DNA of 64,000 nucleotides from CAMDTE01 sp964504345. GTDB taxonomy: Bacteria; Bacteroidota; Bacteroidia; Flavobacteriales; Schleiferiaceae. The notes beneath the pieces are model-generated. The model searched no databases, had not been told where the DNA came from, and saw only the letters and a program-made list of their open reading frames with translations. Position 1 is the first letter of the stretch; the number at the start of each line of letters is the position of its first letter. Below, in pieces: positions 30,643-39,010 of this stretch. The stretch is from the NCBI GenBank assembly GCA_964504345.1, contig CAZDDX010000001.1, positions 1-64,000 of the forward strand, read 5' to 3'. The translations under genes were made by a program, and so were the position numbers.

Positions 30643-32196
30643 TTAACCTCGTGGTCCTGCGTTGCGAATGGCCTCCGGTGTTTGGTCTGAAAACTTGGTG
30701 AAATTCGTCCGGAATTTATTGGCCAGCATTTCCGCTTGCGCGTCGTAAGCAGCCCCGTCGGACCAAGAAGCGCGCGGGGTCAAGAATTCCGAGGGTACGC
30801 CTGCGCACGTAGCGGCGAAGTCCATGCCAAAGCGTTCGTCACGTGCAAAGGTTTCGCTTTGCAGCGTGCCGTCCAGAGCAGCCGTAATTAAGGCACGGGT
30901 GTACTTCAGTTTGATGCGCTCGCCAACGCCATATGCGCCGCCCACCCAGCCGGTATTGACCAGCCAAACGTGAATTCCGCTGTCTTTAAGCTTATTGCTG
31001 AGCATCTCGGCATAAACCGCTGGGTGCAACGGCATGAAGGCAGCACCAAAGCAAGCAGAAAAGGTTGCAGAGGGTTCGGTCACACCCACTTCAGTTCCTG
31101 CTACTTTTGCCGTATACCCGGACATGAAATGGTACGCCGCTTGTTCTGGACTCAATTTGGAGATGGCGGGAAGAACCCCGTAGGCATCAGCGGTGAGGAA
31201 GAAGATATTCTTGGGAGAAGAGCCCAAAGAGGGCACTTGAATCAAGTCGATGTGGTCGATGGGGTAGGAGACACGCGTGTTTTCCGTGATGCTTGAATCC
31301 GCGTAGTCCGGTACTGTGGTGCCTTCGTGGAAAACAATGTTCTCCAACAGAGCACCCGGGCGAATGGCACGGTAGATATCCGGTTCTTTTTCCTCGGTCA
31401 AATCAATGACCTTGGCGTAGCAGCCGCCTTCAAAATTAAATACCGTCCCGTCCGGTGCCCATCCGTGCTCGTCGTCGCCAATGAGCTTTCGGTTGGGGTC
31501 TGCAGACAAGGTGGTTTTTCCGGTGCCACTCAAACCAAAGAAAAGAGCTGTGTCTCCCGCTTGCCCAACATTCGCGGAGCAGTGCATGGGAAGGGTTTCG
31601 CGGTGCGTTGGCAATAAAAAGTTCAGTGCCGAAAAAATACTCTTTTTGATTTCTCCAGTGTATCCGGTTCCACCAATCAAGATGGTCTTCTCGCTGAAAC
31701 ACAAAATGGCAAAATTGCCTTGACGGGTTCCGTCAATGCTCGGATCTGCCTGAAAACCAGGAGCGTGGAGCAAGGTCCATTCCGGAGTGAAGGCGGCACG
31801 TTGTTCGTCGGATAAGCGCAAGAACATGTTGTGTACGAACAAGCTGCACTCAGCCCATTCGGTTACGGTACGAACTTTAAGCGCAAAGCGTGCATCCGCA
31901 CAAGCTTCTACATCGCGAACGTAAAGCGTTTTGTCCGCCAGATACTGTTCCACTTTACTGCGCAAGGAATGGAATTGTCCCAAATCAAAGGCCAGATTCA
32001 CGTCGCCCCACCAAACGCGATCAGTAGACCATTCGTCGCGAACGATGAAGCGATCTTTGGGCGAACGGCCGGTAAACGTTCCGGTGCGGATGGACAAAAC
32101 GCCTTTGTCTGTTAACGTGGCGCGGCCGGAAGCCAATGCGGCTTCCGTGAGCTCATCAGGACTTAAATTCCAGTGAGCGGAAGAAAGGTTTAGCAT
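30643..32196 (-). CDS. pckA: phosphoenolpyruvate carboxykinase (ATP)
   Basis: Converts oxaloacetate and ATP to PEP, the entry to gluconeogenesis. 517 residues with RTGTFTGRSPKDRFIV near the N-terminus, the substrate loop, ILIGGTGYTGEIKKSIF, the kinase 1a P-loop FFGLSGTGKTTLS, kinase 2 GDDEHGW and the lid ENTRVSYPIDHI. Length is close to the family norm (about 540). It is divergent from a saccharopine dehydrogenase gene, with promoter elements only 13 bases apart. Confidence 0.96.
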   Translation of the reverse strand: MLNLSSAHWNLSPDELTEAALASGRATLTDKGVLSIRTGTFTGRSPKDRFIVRDEWSTDRVWWGDVNLAFDLGQFHSLRSKVEQYLADKTLYVRDVEACADARFALKVRTVTEWAECSLFVHNMFLRLSDEQRAAFTPEWTLLHAPGFQADPSIDGTRQGNFAILCFSEKTILIGGTGYTGEIKKSIFSALNFLLPTHRETLPMHCSANVGQAGDTALFFGLSGTGKTTLSADPNRKLIGDDEHGWAPDGTVFNFEGGCYAKVIDLTEEKEPDIYRAIRPGALLENIVFHEGTTVPDYADSSITENTRVSYPIDHIDLIQVPSLGSSPKNIFFLTADAYGVLPAISKLSPEQAAYHFMSGYTAKVAGTEVGVTEPSATFSACFGAAFMPLHPAVYAEMLSNKLKDSGIHVWLVNTGWVGGAYGVGERIKLKYTRALITAALDGTLQSETFARDERFGMDFAATCAGVPSEFLTPRASWSDGAAYDAQAEMLANKFRTNFTKFSDQTPEAIRNAGPRG

Positions 32197-32220
32197 GGTG
32201 TTTTAAATACAAGGGTTGTG

Positions 32221-32228
32221 CAAAGGTA
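32221..32228 (-). promoter_or_regulatory. -7 element for pckA (divergent pair)
   Basis: Read leftward this is TACCTTTG, 24 bases before the pckA ATG. The opposing promoter element begins 13 bases away. Confidence 0.65.
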
Positions 32229-32241
32229 CGAGGACGAGGTG

Positions 32242-32249
32242 TACTTTTG
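32242..32249 (+). promoter_or_regulatory. -7 element for the saccharopine dehydrogenase gene (divergent pair)
   Basis: TACTTTTG, a full TAnnTTTG match, 22 bases before the ATG at 32272 and facing away from the pckA element. Confidence 0.6.
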
Positions 32250-32271
32250 GTAGCACATTTAGAACAATCCC

Positions 32272-33615
32272 ATGCGCACTATTTTGGTACTTGGAGCAGG
32301 CCGCTCTACCCAAAGTCTCATCGATTATCTGCTTCACCATGCAGAAACTGAAAACTGGCATTTGACCCTTGCCGATCAAAATTTGGCTTGGGCGGAGCAG
32401 AAATTGCGCGGACACGAACGGGGAACGGCCGTTGCCCTGAACGCGGGAGACCGAGAAGCGCGCAGAGCATTGATTGCGAATAAATTCATCACCGTCAGTA
32501 TGTTGCCGGCCTTCATGCATCCGGAGGTTGCTGTGGATTGCTTGGAGCTGGGCGTACACTTGGCTACTGCTTCCTATCAATCCGAGGCTCTTGCAAAAAT
32601 GAGCGAGTCGGCCAAGCAAAAAGGGTTGATTTTTTTGAATGAAATCGGAGTCGATCCGGGAATAGACCACTTGTCAGCCATGAAGTTGCTGGATGAAGTG
32701 AGGGCCCAAGGAGCTGAATTACTGGGTTTTGAAAGTTTTACTGGAGGATTGCTAGCGCCGGAGTCTCCTTCCAATCCGTGGCAGTACAAGTTTACGTGGA
32801 ATCCAAGAAACGTGGTTTTAGCAGGGGCCGGTGGGGCGGTAAAATTCAAACAAGAAGGATTGTACAAGTTCATTCCGTACCATCAACTCTTCCGCAGAAC
32901 GGAGTTTATCGACATTCCTGGATACGGTCGGTTTGAAGGATACGCCAACCGCGACTCGCTTCAGTACCGGAGCGTTTATGGTTTGGACACCATTCCCACC
33001 ATCTACCGAGGCACACTGCGTCGGCCTGGATTTTGCCGCGCGTGGGACGTTTTTGTCAAATTGGGCATGACCGATGATTCCTACGAAATGGAAGGTGTGG
33101 ACCAAATGACGCACCGTTCATTTGTTAATGCATTTCTTGCATACCATGAGTTCAATTCTCTGGAAATTAAACTCATGCATTATCTAAGTATCCCGCAAGA
33201 CGACGACCTCATGGAAAAATTGACGTGGTTGGACTTGTTTGAGGAAGTACCCGTTGGTTTGGACCGTGGAACCCCAGCCCAAGTATTGGAGCATATTCTG
33301 TCCAAAAAATGGACCATGGGCCCGCTGGATACGGACATGCTCGTCATGTGGCACAAATTGACGTACCGTTTGCACGGAACCTCCTACGAACTTACCTCCA
33401 GTTTGGTGGTGAAGGGGCAAGGCCCGGAGAAAACGGCCATGGCCCACACGGTGGGCTTGCCTTTGGGCATGGCGGTTAAACGCATCCTTACCGACCAAAT
33501 CAAGGACCGAGGCACCGTCATTCCCATTACGCCCGAATGGTACGAACCCCTACTTGACGAATTGCGTGAACACGGAATTGTCTTTCACGACGTTTTGCAC
33601 ACCTTGACCAACTAA
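32272..33615 (+). CDS. saccharopine dehydrogenase (glutamate-forming, LYS9 type)
   Basis: A 447-residue Rossmann-fold oxidoreductase: dinucleotide motif VLVLGAGRS at 5-13, FLNEIGVDPGIDHLSAMKL, and the C-terminal saccharopine dehydrogenase domain (AGGAVKFKQEGLYKFIPYHQLF, IPTIYRGTLRRPGFCRAW). In characterised relatives it forms or splits saccharopine between aminoadipate semialdehyde and glutamate. In Bacteroidota it more likely takes part in lysine degradation than synthesis. The partner LYS1-type half is not in the window. Confidence 0.9.
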   Translation: MRTILVLGAGRSTQSLIDYLLHHAETENWHLTLADQNLAWAEQKLRGHERGTAVALNAGDREARRALIANKFITVSMLPAFMHPEVAVDCLELGVHLATASYQSEALAKMSESAKQKGLIFLNEIGVDPGIDHLSAMKLLDEVRAQGAELLGFESFTGGLLAPESPSNPWQYKFTWNPRNVVLAGAGGAVKFKQEGLYKFIPYHQLFRRTEFIDIPGYGRFEGYANRDSLQYRSVYGLDTIPTIYRGTLRRPGFCRAWDVFVKLGMTDDSYEMEGVDQMTHRSFVNAFLAYHEFNSLEIKLMHYLSIPQDDDLMEKLTWLDLFEEVPVGLDRGTPAQVLEHILSKKWTMGPLDTDMLVMWHKLTYRLHGTSYELTSSLVVKGQGPEKTAMAHTVGLPLGMAVKRILTDQIKDRGTVIPITPEWYEPLLDELREHGIVFHDVLHTLTN

Positions 33616-33630
33616 GTTGCGTGATGGGCA

Positions 33631-34395
33631 TTAAGCCCCGCTTGATTTAGGACTATTGGATGCAGTTCGCTCTGGAAAACGGAGCAATAGATCTCCGCAA
33701 TAGTATCGATACGTTTCGCTTGCAAGTCCGTTTTCATCGTACAAAGACAGAATGTGTTCCGGTTCCGTTAAGGGATTCGGGGCATGGATTCCGTCCAATT
33801 GATTTACCCAAAAAAGTAGGTGCCGTTTTGGCTCCTCGCCGTGCAGCGTGCGGAAAGCTACCCAACGGACAGGCGATCCCAATGCGGAAATGTAGTCCAA
33901 CGGTTCGGGCACAATCAATGCCAACCACCCGTTGGACTTCACCCACCGGCGAAACCAACTGGCCAATACATCCGGAGGAAGGTGTGACTGGTGACGAGCT
34001 GCATCCCGACGCTCGTTTCCAGCTGGAAGACCTTTGAAGTAGGGCGGATTGCTCACGGCCCAATCCAGGGGATAGGCTGGGGTCCACTGTGGAAGTGCGG
34101 TATTTACGGCTAAGACACGCTCGTCCAGCTGTGTATTTGCTGCATTGAATCGGCATTCTTCCGCTGACAACGCATCTTTTTCCACTAAGTCTACTCGCAA
34201 ATAGGGCCAACGGTGGGCCAGCAGCAACCCAATGACCCCGCAGCCAGCGCCCAAGTCAGCGCCGCGCGTTTCCGTGCTCAATCCCCACTCATCGCCGTGC
34301 GTCCGGAGATAACCGGCCAATAAAGTAGCATCCGTTCCAATTTTTTGGGCAGACGCTCGATGCTCCACGGAGATTCCGCGGAATTGAAACACCAC
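33631..34395 (-). CDS. tRNA1(Val) adenine-N6 methyltransferase (TrmN6/YfiC-like)
   Basis: A 254-residue SAM-dependent N6-adenine methyltransferase. It begins FQFRGISVEHRASAQKIGTDATLLAGYL, with the SAM loop ADLGAGCGVIGLLLA and the catalytic NPPY motif (VSNPPYFKG). The family methylates A37 of tRNA-Val. GTG at 34395 is the start and overlaps the rimM stop by one base (TAGTG). It is the last gene of the leftward rpsP-rimM-trmN6 operon, whose functions all concern translation. Confidence 0.87.
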   Translation of the reverse strand: MVFQFRGISVEHRASAQKIGTDATLLAGYLRTHGDEWGLSTETRGADLGAGCGVIGLLLAHRWPYLRVDLVEKDALSAEECRFNAANTQLDERVLAVNTALPQWTPAYPLDWAVSNPPYFKGLPAGNERRDAARHQSHLPPDVLASWFRRWVKSNGWLALIVPEPLDYISALGSPVRWVAFRTLHGEEPKRHLLFWVNQLDGIHAPNPLTEPEHILSLYDENGLASETYRYYCGDLLLRFPERTASNSPKSSGA

Positions 34396-34913
34396 TACAG
34401 AAAATAGAGTTCGTCGGGAGCCGTCAAGTACAGGACACGGGCATCCCGGTCAATACGCTGAATAAACGGGTCCACGCAGGGAATGAAGACCACACGACCT
34501 TCTTCTCCTACCAACAATTCCAACAAGGGTTGCCCGGGTCGATCCAAAACGTCTTTGACGCGAATCGGCTCGTCTACGCCAGGGTTAACAACCTGGTAGC
34601 CAACTAATTCATGATAGTAGAACTGATGAGGTTCCAAGGGGGGCAATAAAGAGTCCGGCAACCAAACCAAGGAGCCCAGTATTTGATCCGCATCGGACTC
34701 CGACTGAATGCCTTCCAGCGTGAGCACCCATTCGTCGCTCTTCAGCGATTTGATCTCCTGAATAAAAAAAGGAATCCTTCCGGAGGTTGATTCCAACCAG
34801 AAGGATTCCAAATGGGTATAGGCTTCGGGGCGATCCGTGTCCAACTTTAGAACCACGTTTCCCTTAAAACCGTGTTTGCGGGTTAGGCGTCCGAGTTGAA
34901 AATGACCGTCCAC
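34395..34913 (-). CDS. rimM: ribosome maturation factor RimM
   Basis: Assists 30S assembly near S19. 172 residues: the N-terminal barrel (QLGRLTRKHGFKGNVVLKLDTD) and the C-terminal PRC-like barrel (FYYHELVGYQVV, then GEEGRVVFIPCVDPFIQRID). Standard length. It follows rpsP by 21 bases and overlaps trmN6 by one base, matching the common rpsP-rimM order. Confidence 0.94.
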   Translation of the reverse strand: MDGHFQLGRLTRKHGFKGNVVLKLDTDRPEAYTHLESFWLESTSGRIPFFIQEIKSLKSDEWVLTLEGIQSESDADQILGSLVWLPDSLLPPLEPHQFYYHELVGYQVVNPGVDEPIRVKDVLDRPGQPLLELLVGEEGRVVFIPCVDPFIQRIDRDARVLYLTAPDELYFL

Positions 34914-34934
34914 TAACTTCCGCTCAAAAGCGTA

Positions 34935-35525
34935 TTACTCGGCAGATGCTTCTTCAGCAGCAGCCTCAGGAGCAGATGCTTCTTCAGCGGCAACCTCTGG
35001 AGCAGATTCTTCAGCAACCTCTGCAACAACGTCTTCTGCAACTACTTCCTCTGCTACTTCTACAGCAGGAGTGTTTTTGGCTTGGATTGAAGCAGCACGC
35101 TTCAGATTAGCTTCTGTTTCAGCAGCCAGGCGGGCCTTCTTGCTGTCCTCTTTGGATGCAACCAAGTTGGCAACTTTGCCGGTGATTTGCGCTTCTTTAG
35201 ACTCCAACCAAGCGTTGAACTTAGCCTCTGCCTGCTCAGCAGTAAGAGCACCTTTGGAAACGCCGCCCAACAAGTGCTTCTTCATCAGAACACCCTTGTA
35301 AGACAAAATAGCACGTGCGGTGTCCGATGCTTCAGCACCTTTCATTACCCAATCCAAAGCGCGGTCAAACGCCAAATCAATGGTAGCGGGGTTGGTGTTG
35401 GGGTTGTACTGACCCAAACGCTCAATGAAACGTCCGTCGCGCTTGGAGCGGCTGTCTGCTACAACAATTGTGAAGATGGGACGACCTTTGCGGCCGTGGC
35501 GTTGGAGGCGAATGCGTGTTGCCAT
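34935..35525 (-). CDS. rpsP: 30S ribosomal protein S16 with a long acidic tail
   Basis: Residues 1-80 are the standard S16 core (MATRIRLQRHGRKGRPIFTIVVADSRSKRDGRFIERLGQYNP...). The protein is 196 residues, more than twice the usual length. The extra part has a Lys-rich helix (about 95-150) and a low-complexity Ala/Glu/Val tail with near-repeats of the type APEVAAEEAS, encoded by a partly repeated DNA stretch at about 34937-35060. Such tails are known in Bacteroidota S16; the role is unknown. It has a two-box promoter about 50 bases upstream. Confidence 0.96.
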   Translation of the reverse strand: MATRIRLQRHGRKGRPIFTIVVADSRSKRDGRFIERLGQYNPNTNPATIDLAFDRALDWVMKGAEASDTARAILSYKGVLMKKHLLGGVSKGALTAEQAEAKFNAWLESKEAQITGKVANLVASKEDSKKARLAAETEANLKRAASIQAKNTPAVEVAEEVVAEDVVAEVAEESAPEVAAEEASAPEAAAEEASAE

Positions 35526-35572
35526 GCGGTTAAATTTTTAAAAGGGTCCGAAACCCGGTTATTAAGAAGGCG

Positions 35573-35604
35573 CAAAGGTACAACTTTGCTTAAAACCAAC
35601 CAAA
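35573..35604 (-). promoter_or_regulatory. two-box promoter of rpsP-rimM-trmN6
   Basis: Read leftward: TTTG at 35604-35601, a 20-base spacer, TACCTTTG at 35580-35573. The mRNA leader would be about 43 bases. Confidence 0.75.
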
Positions 35605-35609
35605 TCGTT

Positions 35610-36992
35610 TTACAATCCTTGTGCGGCGGACAAAAGAAGGGCATGGCGAGACAAAACGTGCTCGGAACCGTTGGCCAAGCGAACCAGTACCGCCGAATGC
35701 CCGGAGTGCGTCAACCGCACTACCTCCGCAAGTGAAGTAGATTCATCTACCTCCGGGAGAGGAGGAAGCATGATGTCCCGCACCAAAGTATCGAGCGATC
35801 TTCCCGCAGCGAGTGCGCCCAGTAGGGCACTTTCGTCGATGCTTCCCACGCGTCCGTTGGCGTCGCGCACCGGTGCCTGGGAAATTCCAAATTTTTTCAA
35901 AGCTCCTACGGCATTGCTTAAGGGCTCCTCCGCCAAAATCTGAACGGCGGGCTGTGCGGCGTGGGCAGCAACAGCGTCCCCTGCCGTCCGAACCACGTCG
36001 TTCAAAAAGCCGCGTTCGCGCATCCAGTCGTCGTTGTAAATTTTTCCAACGTAGCGACTGCCGTGGTCGTGGAACAAAACCACCACCACACTGTCATCGT
36101 TCAATAAATGCTTCAACTGACGCAATCCTTGAAAAGCAGAACCGCACGAATAACCCAAGAGAAGACCTTCTTTGCGGGCCAACTCACGCGCGGCTAAAGC
36201 TCCGGCCTTATCCGTTACTTTTTCAAAGCGGTCGATCAACGAGAAGTCAACGTTTTTGGGCAAAATATCTTCGCCTATCCCCTCGGTGATGTATCCGTAA
36301 ATCTCATTCTCGTCAAACACTCCGGTTTCGTGGTACTTCTTGAATACAGAACCGAAGGTGTCGATGCCCCAAATCTGAACGTTGGGGTTCTTCTCTTTTA
36401 AATACTTGGCCACGCCAGAGATTGTCCCTCCGGTGCCTACGCCCACCACAAAGTGGGTGATTTTCCCCTCCGTTTGCTCCCAAATCTCCGGCCCGGTGGT
36501 GGCGTAGTGCGCCGCGCGGTTGCTCAGATTATCGTATTGGTTGGGGAAGAACGAGTTGGGAATTTCAGCATTCAACCGGCGCGCCACGGAGTAGTAGGAG
36601 TCCGGGTGATCCGGAGCGACGTTGGTGGGGCAAACGTGAATTTCTGCACCCAATGCCCGAAGTACGTCCATTTTTTCTTTGGATTGCTTGTCGCTCATGG
36701 TGCAAATGAGGCGGTATCCCTTAACGCAGGCGGCCAAGGCCAAGCCCATACCGGTATTTCCAGACGTGCACTCAATAATGGTGCCGCCGGGTTTCAACAA
36801 CCCCGCGCGTTCGGCGTCTTCCACCATTTGAAGCGCCATGCGGTCTTTGGTGGAATGACCCGGATTGAAGTACTCCACCTTGGCGAGCACCGTACCGGGA
36901 AGATCCGACGCAACGGCATTCAGTCGAACCATGGGTGTACGGCCAATGGTGTCCAATATCGACGACGCAACAGGAGGGAGCAATGGATTCAT
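35610..36992 (-). CDS. cystathionine beta-synthase
   Basis: Condenses serine (or O-acetylserine) with homocysteine to cystathionine. 460 residues: a PLP fold-type II domain (Schiff-base Lys in NPGHSTKDRMAL, SGNTGMGLA substrate loop, GTGGTISG phosphate loop) and a C-terminal CBS pair (about 340-455) that may bind adenosyl ligands. No heme-binding N-terminal extension is seen. It lies 20 bases downstream of an Rrf2-type regulator gene in the same direction, suggesting control by cysteine or iron-sulfur status. Confidence 0.88.
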   Translation of the reverse strand: MNPLLPPVASSILDTIGRTPMVRLNAVASDLPGTVLAKVEYFNPGHSTKDRMALQMVEDAERAGLLKPGGTIIECTSGNTGMGLALAACVKGYRLICTMSDKQSKEKMDVLRALGAEIHVCPTNVAPDHPDSYYSVARRLNAEIPNSFFPNQYDNLSNRAAHYATTGPEIWEQTEGKITHFVVGVGTGGTISGVAKYLKEKNPNVQIWGIDTFGSVFKKYHETGVFDENEIYGYITEGIGEDILPKNVDFSLIDRFEKVTDKAGALAARELARKEGLLLGYSCGSAFQGLRQLKHLLNDDSVVVVLFHDHGSRYVGKIYNDDWMRERGFLNDVVRTAGDAVAAHAAQPAVQILAEEPLSNAVGALKKFGISQAPVRDANGRVGSIDESALLGALAAGRSLDTLVRDIMLPPLPEVDESTSLAEVVRLTHSGHSAVLVRLANGSEHVLSRHALLLSAAQGL

Positions 36993-37012
36993 TTCTAGCT
37001 AATTAGTGAATT

Positions 37013-37513
37013 TTAAAACGATTTATTGGATTCGCCCGACGGTCGGTTTTCGTACGGACTGGGATGTTCCATGGAGCGGATTCCGGCCCACAAGTCACGT
37101 TCGGCGGCAACCACTTCGGCGAGCGTCCAACGCTTCAAAACATCCACCGACGCGTTTCGCACGTCCACCAACGCCAAACGGAGCCCGCATTGACCCGGTG
37201 TAGAACAGGTGCTGCACGGTTCGTAAAAACGATGCGACGCGCAGGGCAAAAGCGCCACCGGGCCCTCCAACGGACGTACGATCTCGGCCAAGCTGATTCC
37301 AGCCGCATCCGGGTGCAAAGAATAACCACCGGAGCGACCGGAGGTGGAGGTAAGGGTTCCGGCCTGACGAAGTTCCGTTAAAATGCGCTCCAAAAATTTG
37401 TGCGAGCAACCCACCCGTTCGGCCAAAGCAGAAGCGCCCAATCGGGCACCACGGCCTTCTTTTGCCAGGTGGATGAGCGCGTGGAGCGCATAAACGGTTC
37501 GCTTATTCAGCAC
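37013..37513 (-). CDS. Rrf2-family transcriptional regulator with four C-terminal cysteines
   Basis: 166 residues: a winged helix (about 1-75; YALHALIHLAKEG, LAERVGCSHKFLERILTEL, GRSGGY wing) and an effector region with Cys 91, 100, 103 and 109 (PCASHRFYEPCSTCSTPGQCG). This matches cluster-binding Rrf2 proteins such as IscR, with one Cys more. The GTG start at 37513 gives the normal N-terminus. It precedes the cystathionine beta-synthase gene, so it may act like the sulfur regulator CymR; that link is inferred from context. Confidence 0.86.
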   Translation of the reverse strand: MLNKRTVYALHALIHLAKEGRGARLGASALAERVGCSHKFLERILTELRQAGTLTSTSGRSGGYSLHPDAAGISLAEIVRPLEGPVALLPCASHRFYEPCSTCSTPGQCGLRLALVDVRNASVDVLKRWTLAEVVAAERDLWAGIRSMEHPSPYENRPSGESNKSF

Positions 37514-37544
37514 GTGAGGTAGGACTTTTTTAGAAAAGTAGCCT

Positions 37545-38315
37545 TTATCCGTAGATGCGGTTGAGCAATCCCGCTAAACGAATTCCCGCCTGCGCCAAGC
37601 GCAGATGAGCATCGTCCAAGTAGTCGTAGGAATAGCGGTAACTCAAACTGGTTTTGTCTTCGGCAGGATAAATGGTCTCGCGCAAAACACGAGATTCCAA
37701 CGCCCAATCCCGTACCGTGGTGGCCTGCCATTGGCGAACGGTATCCGCTCCGTAGCGGTCCACAGCCATCGCCAACTCCGTGTAACTCAATCCGTAATCG
37801 TCGATTAGGTGTGTATCCCAAACCGTGTGCAGATTGGTGCTTTGACCGAACCACTTGACTTTGAAGTCATTACCTCCTCGATCTCCGGGTTGCCCCACGT
37901 GCAACGGTTGGTGCAAGTCACCCACCAGATGCACCAGCATCCGAAGGGCCTGCTTTTCATCGCCGTCGGTAAATTTCTTGGTTTCCAATTCCACCAGCAA
38001 ACGCTCCAGCGTGCCAATGATGTCGCCTTCTTTGGGGCGCATGGAGTCTGCATAGCTGCACCCGTTGCACACCGTGCAGTAGTGCCAAGGATCCATGTGT
38101 TTCTTTTCCGGATTGGACTTGATGAAATCCATCCACGTGGAGGAGAGCGCCAAGGACTCGTCCCCCAACACCGACGCCACTCGTTTCTGGGCTTTGGGCG
38201 TCAAGTGTTTCCACGCAACTTCACCCACAACCCGATGGCCCAATTGGCCCCAACCCAAAGCGGTACCGGTGCTCCAAAACAAAACCAATACCAGAGCAGC
38301 AAGACGTGTTTTCAT
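37545..38315 (-). CDS. S1/P1-type nuclease, secreted
   Basis: A 256-residue zinc-dependent nuclease cutting single-stranded nucleic acids. The signal peptide (about 1-20) ends so that the mature protein would begin at the Trp of WGQLGHRVVGEVA; in this family the N-terminal Trp is a zinc ligand. Other ligand segments are MDPWHY, LVHLVGDLHQPLH, GDRGGNDF and HTVWDTHLID. ATG 38315 is preferred because GACCTTTG lies four bases upstream and the signal peptide begins there, although the frame is open to 38354. Confidence 0.92.
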   Translation of the reverse strand: MKTRLAALVLVLFWSTGTALGWGQLGHRVVGEVAWKHLTPKAQKRVASVLGDESLALSSTWMDFIKSNPEKKHMDPWHYCTVCNGCSYADSMRPKEGDIIGTLERLLVELETKKFTDGDEKQALRMLVHLVGDLHQPLHVGQPGDRGGNDFKVKWFGQSTNLHTVWDTHLIDDYGLSYTELAMAVDRYGADTVRQWQATTVRDWALESRVLRETIYPAEDKTSLSYRYSYDYLDDAHLRLAQAGIRLAGLLNRIYG

Positions 38316-38319
38316 GCCG

Positions 38320-38327
38320 CAAAGGTC
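38320..38327 (-). promoter_or_regulatory. near-consensus -7 element for the S1/P1 nuclease gene
   Basis: Read leftward this is GACCTTTG, seven of eight matches to TAnnTTTG, four bases before the ATG at 38315. Confidence 0.5.
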
Positions 38328-38340
38328 GGCAATTGAGCCG

Positions 38341-38348
38341 TATCTTCG
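38341..38348 (+). promoter_or_regulatory. near-consensus -7 element for the N-acetyltransferase gene
   Basis: TATCTTCG, seven of eight matches to TAnnTTTG, four bases before the ATG at 38353 and 13 bases from the divergent nuclease element. Confidence 0.45.
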
Positions 38349-38352
38349 GAGC

Positions 38353-38937
38353 ATGGATTTCGATTCGGTATTTGTTCATCCCACGGCCGTCGTAGACGAC
38401 GGAGCGGCGTTGGGAGCAGGCACAAAAGTCTGGCACTTTTCCCACATCATGCCCCAAGCGGTCTTGGGCGAAAACTGCAACATTGGTCAGAACGTAGTGG
38501 TTTCCCCTGGTGTGCGCTTGGGAAACAACGTAAAGGTTCAAAACAACGTATCCCTTTACACAGGAGTTGTTTGCGACGACGACGTGTTCCTGGGGCCTTC
38601 TTGTGTATTTACCAACGTAACCAACCCGCGCAGCGCGGTGAACCGTCGGGACCAATACGCGAAAACGCATGTGGGCAAAGGCGCAAGCATTGGGGCCAAC
38701 GCCACCATTGTTTGCGGGCACGACATCGGCTCCTATGCGTTTATTGGTGCCGGAGCTGTGGTTACCAAGCACGTGCCGGATTACGCCTTGGTATTGGGAA
38801 ATCCCGCCCGTCAAGTAGGGTGGATGTCTGCCTACGGCCATCGTTTGGATTTTGGCGCCGATTCTAAAGCCACGTGCCCGGAAAGTGGAGAAGTCTATGT
38901 GCTTGAGGACAACCGGGTTTACCCCCTCCCTCGGTAA
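38353..38937 (+). CDS. sugar N-acetyltransferase, left-handed beta-helix (WbpD/WlbB-like)
   Basis: A 194-residue hexapeptide-repeat acetyltransferase. Repeated I/V-G-x-x triplets run from about 10 to 150 (VHPTAVVDDGAALGAGTKVWHFSHI, IGQNVVVSPGVRLGNNVKVQNNV), followed by GNPARQVGWMSAYGHRLDF and CPESGE, as in UDP-2-acetamido-3-amino-glucuronate N-acetyltransferases that make precursors of di-N-acetylated uronic acid for surface glycans. No other glycan genes are adjacent. ATG 38353 is chosen over the long upstream frame. Confidence 0.85.
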   Translation: MDFDSVFVHPTAVVDDGAALGAGTKVWHFSHIMPQAVLGENCNIGQNVVVSPGVRLGNNVKVQNNVSLYTGVVCDDDVFLGPSCVFTNVTNPRSAVNRRDQYAKTHVGKGASIGANATIVCGHDIGSYAFIGAGAVVTKHVPDYALVLGNPARQVGWMSAYGHRLDFGADSKATCPESGEVYVLEDNRVYPLPR

Positions 38938-39010
38938 TTTTTCACTTCCCAAGCAATCCGTCAAAACAATTTATTAAGTCCTTTCGTTCCTTAGAAAAAT
39001 TCTTCTCCCC

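Noticed and set aside
34937..35060. Short repeats taken at first for a tandem-repeat or CRISPR-like element
   Set aside because: They are imperfect, in frame, and encode the Ala/Glu tail of S16; there are no spacers.
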